12,507 nt of DNA, taken from Crocinitomicaceae bacterium (GTDB taxonomy: Bacteria > Bacteroidota > Bacteroidia > Flavobacteriales_G > Salibacteraceae). Positions 1-6,004 of this stretch are shown one piece after another. The DNA is taken from contig JAAZVO010000055.1 in assembly GCA_018623405.1 (NCBI GenBank), positions 1 to 12,507 of the forward strand, in the 5' to 3' direction. Numbering within the stretch: position 1 is the stretch's first letter; each line of letters opens with the position of its first letter. The notes beneath the pieces were generated by a model that did not search any database, had not been told where the DNA came from, and saw nothing but the letters and a program-made list of their open reading frames with translations. The translations under genes and the position numbers were made by a program.

Positions 1-647
1 AAAAAGTTTGCTGAATTACCTAAATAAAAGCCATCAAACAACAAAAAGGCTATGGCTATAGGTCCTGTAAAAGAAAACGCTAAAGCGGTAACAGTTAATG
101 GTTTTAACTCACCCAAGTAATATTTTATGGTATTTAGGCTAGAGGCGTAACATATAGTCGCAAAAATTGGAAGCAGGCTAAACAATAAGTTTTCATCAAA
201 ATTTAAGTTTGGGTTATTTATAAAAACTAACCCTCCTGCACCAATCAAACCCACAAAAACACCAATAACATTTAACCATTTGCTTTTGGCTTTAAAAAAT
301 GAAATACCTATTACCAAAGTAAAAAAAGGCACTAATGAATTTAGCATTCCCGTTAAAGAGCTGCTTAATTTGGTTTGGGCGTAAGCAAATAAGAACGCCG
401 GAATAAAGTTGCCAAAGAACCCTACCCAAAAAATAGGAAATACATTTTTAACCTTAATTTTTTTAAATTGCTTAAAAGCAAATGGAAACAAAACCAAAAA
501 CGCAAAAAATATTCTAAATGCAGCTACCTCAATACTTGTAAGAGATTCTAAACCACGTTTCATTAGAATAAATGAACTTCCCCAAGTAAAGGCCAACAAT
601 ACTAATATTAGCCATTGTAAAAGTTTAGAATTTAGGTCAAATTTCAT
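1..647 (-). CDS. EamA/DMT-family membrane transporter, partial (C-terminus beyond left edge)
   Basis: Reading leftwards from the ATG at 647-645, an uninterrupted frame of 215 residues runs off the window. It is very hydrophobic, with repeated membrane-spanning stretches. It opens with a short cytoplasmic leader, then a first helix ending in FTWGSSFILMKRG (about residues 20-32), the usual start of an EamA (drug/metabolite transporter) domain. Later segments such as FRIFFAFLVLFPF, an AYAQTKLSSSLTGMLNSLVPFFT-like stretch and GLIGAGGLVF match the first EamA repeat, and the second repeat begins around residue 150. Family members are usually near 290-300 residues with ten helices, so roughly a quarter is missing off the edge. 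These inner-membrane proteins export or import small metabolites; the substrate cannot be read from sequence. The gene is divergent from the ABC ATPase. I found no convincing promoter for it in the 103-bp spacer. The family call is firm, the function unknown. Confidence 0.88.
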   Translation of the reverse strand, partial: MKFDLNSKLLQWLILVLLAFTWGSSFILMKRGLESLTSIEVAAFRIFFAFLVLFPFAFKQFKKIKVKNVFPIFWVGFFGNFIPAFLFAYAQTKLSSSLTGMLNSLVPFFTLVIGISFFKAKSKWLNVIGVFVGLIGAGGLVFINNPNLNFDENLLFSLLPIFATICYASSLNTIKYYLGELKPLTVTALAFSFTGPIAIAFLLFDGFYLGNSANF

Positions 648-717
648 TTGGCAAATTAAGCTTTAAACACTTCAAGCCACCATAAACACCAAAAATCGCC
701 TTTTGTGTAAAGGTTTA

Positions 718-746
718 TTGAAATGAAGCCCAAAAAATTACTTTTG
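718..746 (+). promoter_or_regulatory. Bacteroidota-type promoter for the ABC ATPase gene
   Basis: TTG at 718-720 is followed by 18 bases and then TACTTTTG at 739-746, a full match to the TAnnTTTG -7 element used by the primary sigma factor in Bacteroidota. A run of six A lies just upstream of the -7 box. The expected transcription start (about 4-7 bases after the final G) falls at or next to the ATG at 751, which predicts an essentially leaderless mRNA. It probably also drives the adenosyltransferase gene downstream. Confidence 0.7.
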
Positions 747-750
747 AAAC

Positions 751-1440
751 ATGCAAGATGTGCTGCAACTAGAACACATTTCAAGGCATTTTAAAGTGGG
801 AACCCAAATTGTAAAAGCCTTGAAAGATATTACGCTAAATGTTTCGCCTAATGAATACGTTGCCTTAATGGGGGCTTCAGGTTCAGGCAAATCTACCTTA
901 ATGAATATTTTAGGGTGTTTAGATACCCCAACAGGTGGAAAATATGTTTTAAACGGTCATGATGTTTCTAAGCTTCAAGACAACCAATTGGCTGAAATTA
1001 GAAATAAAGAAATAGGTTTTGTTTTCCAAACATTTAATCTCCTCCCTAGATATACAGCCTTAGACAATGTTGCTTTGCCCCTAGTATATGCCGGATTAAG
1101 CAAAAAAGACAGAGAGGAACGCGCCAAAGAAGTTTTAGAGCAAGTAGGATTATCAGACCGGATGGACCATAAACCAAATGAGCTTTCGGGTGGGCAAAGA
1201 CAAAGAGTAGCTGTTGGAAGAGCTTTGGTAAATAAACCTTCTTTGATATTAGCAGATGAGCCGACAGGAAACCTTGACACCAAAACTTCGCATGAAATAA
1301 TGGAATTGTTTGAAGAAATATACGAACAAGGCAATACCATTGTAATTGTTACACATGAGGAGGATATTGCGCAAAGAACAAAGCGAATTGTTAGAATGCG
1401 AGATGGGCTAATAGAGTCTGATATTGAACAAACTGCTTAA
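751..1440 (+). CDS. ABC transporter ATP-binding protein, MacB/LolD type
   Basis: This 229-residue cytoplasmic ATPase subunit has every ABC motif in order: Walker A GASGSGKST (41-49), Q-loop glutamine 93 in FVFQTFNLLPR, signature LSGGQ (145-149), Walker B LILADE (165-170) followed by the D-loop PTGNLD, and the H-loop histidine 202. The sequence style (MNILGCLDTPTGG near 51-63, FNLLP, DEPTGNLD) is that of the MacB/LolD/FtsE subfamily, which powers extrusion or lipoprotein release through FtsX-like permeases. No permease gene is adjacent, so its partner must be encoded elsewhere. An in-frame TGA at 745-747 sits directly upstream, so the ATG at 751 is the only plausible start. It lies 18 nt upstream of the adenosyltransferase gene and is probably cotranscribed with it. 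Whether it is LolD or a MacB-like efflux ATPase cannot be settled without the partner. Confidence 0.93.
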   Translation: MQDVLQLEHISRHFKVGTQIVKALKDITLNVSPNEYVALMGASGSGKSTLMNILGCLDTPTGGKYVLNGHDVSKLQDNQLAEIRNKEIGFVFQTFNLLPRYTALDNVALPLVYAGLSKKDREERAKEVLEQVGLSDRMDHKPNELSGGQRQRVAVGRALVNKPSLILADEPTGNLDTKTSHEIMELFEEIYEQGNTIVIVTHEEDIAQRTKRIVRMRDGLIESDIEQTA

Positions 1441-1458
1441 TTTTTCATTTTTACATTT

Positions 1459-2007
1459 ATGAAAATCTATACTAAAGGTGGCGATAAAGGCCAAACCTCA
1501 TTATTGGGAGGTACCCGAGTAGCCAAATACGATTTAAGAATTGAAGCCTACGGCACTGTAGATGAGCTCAATAGTCAAACCGGATTATTAAAAGATAATA
1601 TTTCGATAAGTGAGGTAATCGAACAATTGAATAAAATTCAGAATAACCTATTTACCATTGGTTCTAACTTGGCATTAGAAAAAGAACCAAAGGGATTTAC
1701 CATTCCAAAAATAAATGAGGAAATGATTGCCCAATTAGAAACTTGGATGGATAAAATGGATGAACAACTACCTGATTTAAAGAATTTTGTATTACCCGGA
1801 GGAGCCATTCCCGTTTCACATGCTCACTTATGCAGAGTAGTTTGTAGAAGGGCTGAACGCAGATGTGTAGAATTGGCAGATCAGGCTAAAATTGACGAAA
1901 TTTTGATAAAATATTTAAATAGGTTAAGTGATTACTTTTTTGTTTTATCAAGATTTTTAACACAACACCTTAATGCTCAAGAGGTTGCATGGAAACCCAA
2001 CCCATAA
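1459..2007 (+). CDS. PduO-type cob(I)yrinic acid a,c-diamide adenosyltransferase
   Basis: The 182-residue protein matches the PduO/MMAB family, which transfers the adenosyl group of ATP to cob(I)alamin to make adenosylcobalamin. Family motifs seen are the N-terminal ATP-binding segment TKGGDKGQTSL (5-15), YGTVDELNS (31-39), the RRAER motif (130-134) and the final helix YLNRLSDYFFVLSR (152-165), ending in the usual VAWKP. Length is typical and nothing is missing. It begins 18 nt after the ABC ATPase stop, so it probably shares that transcript; a TACATTT string just before its ATG lacks a partner -33 element at the right distance. In Bacteroidota the product would supply adenosylcobalamin-dependent enzymes such as methylmalonyl-CoA mutase. 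None of these, and no B12 biosynthesis gene, is in the window. Confidence 0.94.
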   Translation: MKIYTKGGDKGQTSLLGGTRVAKYDLRIEAYGTVDELNSQTGLLKDNISISEVIEQLNKIQNNLFTIGSNLALEKEPKGFTIPKINEEMIAQLETWMDKMDEQLPDLKNFVLPGGAIPVSHAHLCRVVCRRAERRCVELADQAKIDEILIKYLNRLSDYFFVLSRFLTQHLNAQEVAWKPNP

Positions 2008-2026
2008 AAGGAAATATAAATTTCAT

Positions 2027-2056
2027 TTTGAGAAGTGATTCAAAAAATTACATTTG
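2027..2056 (+). promoter_or_regulatory. Bacteroidota-type promoter for the DUF2795 gene
   Basis: TTTG at 2027-2030, an 18-base spacer and TACATTTG at 2049-2056 make a perfect TTTG-N18-TAnnTTTG promoter. The predicted start near 2061 leaves a leader of about 26 bases before the ATG at 2087. The 16-base block from 2041 to 2056 differs by one base from the block at 731-746 in the other promoter. Confidence 0.75.
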
Positions 2057-2086
2057 CAAAAATTATAACCCTATAATCTTAGGCGT

Positions 2087-2308
2087 ATGTATTGGACATT
2101 AGAATTAGCTCAGTATTTAGAAGATGCACCATGGCCTGCATTTAAAGACGAGTTAATAGATTACGCTATCAGAACCGGAGCTCCTCTGGAGGTAGTAGAA
2201 AATTTACAGGAGTTAGAAGACGAGGGCGAGGTTTTCGAGAACATTGAAGACATTTGGCCTGATTATCCCTCTAAGGAGGATTTCTTCTTTAACGAAGACG
2301 AGTATTAA
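2087..2308 (+). CDS. Small acidic DUF2795-family protein
   Basis: This 73-residue protein has no signal peptide or membrane segment. It starts MYWTLELAQYLEDAPWPA, continues through KDELIDYAIRTGAP and LEVVENLQELEDEGE, and ends in an acidic tail rich in D, E and F. This matches the DUF2795 family of small proteins that is common in Bacteroidota and in some Actinobacteria; the function is unknown. The strongly negative charge and predicted helices would suit a protein-protein interaction role, but that is inference. It has its own strong-looking promoter (2027-2056) and is followed at once by a terminator (2331-2362), so it is probably transcribed as a short, abundant single-gene mRNA in addition to any read-through from the adenosyltransferase gene. 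Confidence 0.9.
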   Translation: MYWTLELAQYLEDAPWPAFKDELIDYAIRTGAPLEVVENLQELEDEGEVFENIEDIWPDYPSKEDFFFNEDEY

Positions 2309-2324
2309 GTTTTAAAAAAATCAA

Positions 2325-2362
2325 AAAAAGAACCCCTCTTTGCTTTGCACTGAGGGGTTTTT
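2325..2362 (+). terminator. Bidirectional intrinsic terminator after DUF2795
   Basis: An 8-bp perfect stem, AACCCCTC (2331-2338) with GAGGGGTT (2352-2359), encloses a loop that can form a second small TGC/GCA hairpin. Ts follow on the plus strand (2358-2362). An A-rich flank (2324-2329) gives a T tract on the minus strand, so it can stop transcription from both sides. Confidence 0.88.
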
Positions 2363-2395
2363 AATTTTTAAAATACAAAGTCAGTTTCAGAGAAA

Positions 2396-2424
2396 CAAAA
2401 AATCCCAACAAAAAGTCGGGATTT
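2396..2424 (-). terminator. Intrinsic terminator for the dcw/yqeY transcript
   Basis: AAATCCCAAC (2400-2409) pairs with GTCGGGATTT (2415-2424) around an AAAAA loop, with one A-C mismatch. On the minus strand the stem is followed by a run of six T, so it fits as the end of the long minus-strand operon. On the plus strand the T tract is interrupted, so it would be weaker in that direction. Confidence 0.8.
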
Positions 2425-2440
2425 ATTTATTTCTTATGAG

Positions 2441-2460
2441 ATTCCTGCATTCGCAGGAAT
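2441..2460. repeat. Palindromic hairpin, probable dispersed repeat unit
   Basis: ATTCCTGC (2441-2448) and GCAGGAAT (2453-2460) form a perfect 8-bp stem with an ATTC tetraloop. No T tract follows on either strand, so it is not a standard terminator. From memory, hairpins of this type (ATTCCTGCnnnnGCAGGAAT) occur as dispersed intergenic repeats in many Bacteroidota and other genomes. Only one copy is visible here, so repeat status is inferred. Confidence 0.55.
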
Positions 2461-2487
2461 AACGTTAAGTATGAAATTAAAATCTGA

Positions 2488-2937
2488 TTAACTCAAAGCT
2501 GCTTTAACAGCATCAGCAAGCATTTTTCCATCAACTTTACCTGCTAGCTTTTTATTTAGCATGCCCATTACCTTTCCCATGTCTTTCATACCCGAAGCAC
2601 CGAGTTGTTCAACAGCTGCAGCAACCTCTGCTTTTACCTCTGCCTCACCCATTTGTTTGGGTAAGTATGCCTCAATAATCTCAGCCTGTAGCTCTTCAGG
2701 TTCAGCAAGGTCGGCTCGATTTTGCTCTCTAAAAATGGTAGCAGAATCTTTACGTTGCTTCACCAGCTTTTGAATGATTTTTAATGCTGTTGCATCATCC
2801 ACATTTCCACCGCCACCTTTTTCTGTTGCCGCTAAAAGCAAAGCGCTTTTAACCCCACGCAAGGCATCTAACTTATCTTTTTCTTTGGCCTTCATAGCGG
2901 CCTTAATATCCTCGTTTACTTGCTCAAAAATTGTCAT
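2488..2937 (-). CDS. yqeY: GatB/YqeY domain-containing protein
   Basis: The 149-residue cytoplasmic protein matches the YqeY family. It starts MTIFEQVNEDIKAAMKAKEK, followed by LDALRGVKSAL (23-33), then EEL..EIIEAYLPKQM (81-96) and the alanine-rich C-terminal helical domain with GMKDMGKVMGML (116-127) and KVDGKMLADAVKAAL. The C-terminal domain resembles the tail of GatB/GatE, which binds tRNA in the amidotransferase. The job of standalone YqeY is not well established; a role linked to tRNA-dependent amidation is often assumed from homology. The gene starts one base after the ftsZ stop (TGATATG), so it is almost certainly translated from the dcw mRNA by coupling. It is the last gene before the terminators. 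The many alanine codons make it locally more GC-rich than its neighbours, which its composition alone explains. Confidence 0.93.
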   Translation of the reverse strand: MTIFEQVNEDIKAAMKAKEKDKLDALRGVKSALLLAATEKGGGGNVDDATALKIIQKLVKQRKDSATIFREQNRADLAEPEELQAEIIEAYLPKQMGEAEVKAEVAAAVEQLGASGMKDMGKVMGMLNKKLAGKVDGKMLADAVKAALS

Positions 2938-2938
2938 A

Positions 2939-4639
2939 TCAATCTACATTATCGTGTAAGAAAGAATTGTTTTGTTTTAACTCAGTTCGCTTGTTTCCAT
3001 TTTCATCTTCAACCTCTGTTAAGGTAAATTTAGAAACTTGAGATTCTCCTGAATTTGGAACATCATCTAACTCAATTTTTCTACGAACGTAAGCAGGTTC
3101 GTTTTCCATGTCAGCTATTCCGTTTGGTGTCTTTAAACGGTTGCTTAAACTTTTAAGACGCATCATTCTTTCTTCTGCTCTTTTTTGGCGTTCTTCCATG
3201 GAAAGCTCAGTAACATGACTTCCGGGAGTATCCCTCTTGCTCATTGTTATTTCATCTGATGAACTTTTTGAACCTATTTCCTCAGTAATATTTACTTCCT
3301 CTTCATCATCTACATCTCCCAATTGATGAACAATAGGTTCAACATCTTCTTTCACCTTTTTAGGTTCAAGCTCAAAGCTCATTGGCTTTGGATTCTCTTC
3401 CTTAGGCTCTTCTTTTGGTTGAGGAGCAGTGTAAGTAGGTCCATCTACTTTTTCAATTTTTCGAGGCGTTAAATCGAACTCAATTGAGCTTTGCTTAACT
3501 TCCTTTTTTATTAATTGAGGCTCTTCTTCTTTTTGTGGTTCCTGTTTTGGCTCAGGTACAGATTGCCTTTTATTTAGAGGAGCTGTCAAATTGGTGTTTA
3601 CATCATCATCAATAGTAAAAACTCTTGGTTTTTTACGTTGTTCGATTTCCTCATTTGCAACTATTTGTTCGTTAGAATTAAAGCCTGTTGCAATTAAGGT
3701 TACAGATATTTGGTCGCCCATGGTTTCATCTTTGCCATACCCCCAAATAATATCTGCGGTTGCTCCTGCTTCTTCTTGAATATAGTCTGTAATATCTGTA
3801 ATCTCATCCATCAATAATTCCTCAGATCCAAATGAGATATTTAACAAGATATACTTAGCCCCTTTAATTTGATTATCATTCAATAATGGAGATGAAAGTG
3901 CTTGCTCCACGGCTACAATTGCCCTATTTTCACCTGAAGCCTCAGCTGACCCCATGATGGCAACACCACCTTCGGTCATTACTGTTCTAACATCTTCAAA
4001 ATCTACGTTAATGTATCCTGTTCTGGTTATTATTTCTGCTATTCCTCTTGCTGCAGTAGTTAATACATTATCTGCATGATCAAAAGCATCGCCCACAGTT
4101 AAATTACCGAACATCTCCCTCAACTTATCATTGTTTATCACAAGTAAGGTATCTACATGATCTCTTAATTCCTTTATTCCAAGGTCTGCTTGTTGCTTTC
4201 TTCTCCTGCCCTCAAAATGAAATGGTAAGGTAACAATTCCAACTGTTAATATTCCCATTTCTCGTGCAGCTTCTGCAATAATTGGCGCTCCTCCAGTTCC
4301 GGTTCCACCGCCCATTCCTGCAGTAATAAAAACCATTTTGGTATTGGTTTTTAAAATTTCTCTAATCTCCTCAATATTTTCAATAGCAGAGTTTTTTCCC
4401 ACCTCCGGTATAGAGCCTGCTCCCCTACCTTCTGTTAAAGTAGAGCCAAGTTGAATTTTGTGAGGCACAGGGCTAATATCTAGCGCTTGCTGATCGGTAT
4501 TGCAGATGATGAAATCTACACCACCAATTCCTTGTTCGTACATGTGGTTAACAGCATTGCTACCACCGCCTCCTACACCAATTACTTTGATGATAGAAGA
4601 TTGTTTTTTGGGCAAGTCGAATCTCATATTTTCAGGCAT
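2939..4639 (-). CDS. ftsZ: Cell division protein FtsZ with long linker and extended C-terminus
   Basis: FtsZ is the tubulin-like GTPase that polymerises into the Z-ring. The globular part (about residues 12-325) has GVGGGGSNAV near 21-30, the tubulin signature GGGTGTG (110-116), the R-rich FEGRRR segment (142-147) and the T7 loop NVDFED (211-216) with catalytic Asp213 and Asp216. The protein is 566 residues against about 383 in E. coli; the extra length is a disordered, acidic, proline-rich linker (about 326-512). A C-terminal conserved peptide follows, EPAYVRRKIELDD (514-526), the probable FtsA-binding site. Unusually compared with E. coli, 40 more residues follow it, ending in NSFLHDNVD. 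The start is the ATG at 4639, 23 nt after the ftsA stop; an internal Met5 is possible but less likely. It overlaps nothing and is followed by yqeY after one base. Confidence 0.98.
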   Translation of the reverse strand: MPENMRFDLPKKQSSIIKVIGVGGGGSNAVNHMYEQGIGGVDFIICNTDQQALDISPVPHKIQLGSTLTEGRGAGSIPEVGKNSAIENIEEIREILKTNTKMVFITAGMGGGTGTGGAPIIAEAAREMGILTVGIVTLPFHFEGRRRKQQADLGIKELRDHVDTLLVINNDKLREMFGNLTVGDAFDHADNVLTTAARGIAEIITRTGYINVDFEDVRTVMTEGGVAIMGSAEASGENRAIVAVEQALSSPLLNDNQIKGAKYILLNISFGSEELLMDEITDITDYIQEEAGATADIIWGYGKDETMGDQISVTLIATGFNSNEQIVANEEIEQRKKPRVFTIDDDVNTNLTAPLNKRQSVPEPKQEPQKEEEPQLIKKEVKQSSIEFDLTPRKIEKVDGPTYTAPQPKEEPKEENPKPMSFELEPKKVKEDVEPIVHQLGDVDDEEEVNITEEIGSKSSSDEITMSKRDTPGSHVTELSMEERQKRAEERMMRLKSLSNRLKTPNGIADMENEPAYVRRKIELDDVPNSGESQVSKFTLTEVEDENGNKRTELKQNNSFLHDNVD

Positions 4640-4662
4640 TTTATAATTGTTTTTGAGGATTA

Positions 4663-6000
4663 TTATATCTCGTCGTCATTAAAAAACTTAGTAGTTTTTG
4701 AAATTAACGTATCAAATAAGTTTGTTCTTTTCTTAATTACAGGGCGTGTTTCCGAAGCAGAAACTTCCTCTTCTGAGGTTTGTTCTTCTTCTTGAGCCTT
4801 TTCTTCCATTTCAATTTCGTAAGGTGTGGGTTCCGGTTGTCTTGACCTAGATAACTTCTCGTAGCCTTTTAATATTAACCCAACTCCTGTTGCGTACATA
4901 GGTGAGGTAACCTCTTCTGCTCCACTTGCTAAATGCTCTGTTGGAAAACCAATTCGGGTAGTCATTCCGGTAACATACTCAAACAATTGAGTAATATGTT
5001 TTAATTGGGCGCCACCACCTGTTACTACAATACCTGCAATTAATTTTTTTTCAAAGCCTGAAATCTTAATCTCGTAATAAACTTGTTCAATAATTTCTTC
5101 CATTCTAGCTTCAATAATGGAAGCCAAGTTTTTCAATGAAATTTCTTTAGGCTCTCTTCCTCTTAATCCGGGAATTGCAACAATTTCATTTTCTTGGTTT
5201 TCTGAGGCTAAGGCTGAGCCAAACTTAATTTTTAATAATTCGGCTTGTTTCTTAATGATTGAGCAACCTCCTTTAATATCTTCAGAGATGATATTTCCAC
5301 CAAAAGGAATTACTGCAGTATGCCTGATAATATTATCTTGAAAAATGGCAACATCCGTTGTACCGCCACCTATATCAACCAATACTACACCGGCTTCTTT
5401 TTCTTCATCACTTAAAACAGCATCTGATGAAGCTAAGGGCTCAAGGGTAATATCTGTTACCTGCAATCCCGCACGCTCAACACATTTAGTAATATTTTTT
5501 GCTGCAGCTACTTGTGCCGTAATAATGTGGAAATTAGCCTCTAACCTAACGCCTGACATTCCGATAGGATTAGTTATTCCCTGCTCGTTATCAACGGTGT
5601 AATCTTGTGGAATTACATCAATTATTTCTTCACCCGGCATCATCACCAATTTGTACATGTCAGCTACTAATGCCTCAATATCGTCTTGGGTAATTTCATC
5701 TTCGTAAATATCGCGAGTTTTTATTCCTCTATGCTGAAGGCTTCTAATGTGTTGCCCTGCAATACCTACGTTAACAGCTTTTATTTTATAGCCTGAACGT
5801 TCTTCGGCTTCTTCTACCGCTTTTTTAATTGCTTCTACAGTAGGAGTAATGTGGGTTACTACACCACGTGTAACTCCGGGTGATGGGGCTTTACCCATTC
5901 CTAATAATTCTAATTTGCCGTGTTCGTTCTTTTTTCCAACAAGTACAGCAATTTTGGTAGTACCAATGTCGAGGCCAACTACGATGTCAGGTTGTTGCAT
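4663..6000 (-). CDS. ftsA: Cell division protein FtsA
   Basis: FtsA is the actin-like ATPase that anchors FtsZ filaments to the inner membrane and signals to the septal synthase. The 445-residue product shows phosphate-1 VGLDIGTTK (8-16), the family-specific 1C domain between about residues 84 and 165, phosphate-2 VLVDIGGGTTDVAIF (206-220) and the adenosine motif IVVTGGGAQL (324-333). After the fold ends (about residue 385) comes a glutamate-rich linker (about 394-413). Then comes a short amphipathic helix NLFDTLISKTTKFF (427-440), which fits the membrane-targeting sequence, with hydrophobic L, F and I alternating with lysines. The start at 6000 lies 4 nt after the ftsQ stop, so translation is probably coupled. 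It is complete with all key motifs present. Confidence 0.97.
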   Translation of the reverse strand: MQQPDIVVGLDIGTTKIAVLVGKKNEHGKLELLGMGKAPSPGVTRGVVTHITPTVEAIKKAVEEAEERSGYKIKAVNVGIAGQHIRSLQHRGIKTRDIYEDEITQDDIEALVADMYKLVMMPGEEIIDVIPQDYTVDNEQGITNPIGMSGVRLEANFHIITAQVAAAKNITKCVERAGLQVTDITLEPLASSDAVLSDEEKEAGVVLVDIGGGTTDVAIFQDNIIRHTAVIPFGGNIISEDIKGGCSIIKKQAELLKIKFGSALASENQENEIVAIPGLRGREPKEISLKNLASIIEARMEEIIEQVYYEIKISGFEKKLIAGIVVTGGGAQLKHITQLFEYVTGMTTRIGFPTEHLASGAEEVTSPMYATGVGLILKGYEKLSRSRQPEPTPYEIEMEEKAQEEEQTSEEEVSASETRPVIKKRTNLFDTLISKTTKFFNDDEI

Positions 6001-6004
6001 AAGG

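Noticed and set aside
652..659. TTAATTTG on the minus strand as promoter of the EamA gene
   Set aside because: It misses the conserved A of the -7 box and the nearest TTG is only about 13 bases upstream.
975..1340. A 121-residue minus-strand frame opposite the ABC ATPase
   Set aside because: It is antisense to a gene with all family motifs and has no recognisable features of its own.
1448..1460. Possible separate promoter (TACATTT) for the adenosyltransferase gene
   Set aside because: The last base of the -7 box does not match and no TTG lies 17-20 bases upstream; the nearest is about 25 bases away.
2488..2937. Horizontal transfer of yqeY suggested by its higher GC
   Set aside because: The shift is explained by its many alanine and glycine codons, and its junction with ftsZ is a normal operon fusion.
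5220..5227. TAnnTTTG match on the minus strand inside ftsA that might drive ftsZ
   Set aside because: No TTG lies at the correct distance upstream on that strand, and a match of this length is expected by chance in AT-rich DNA.
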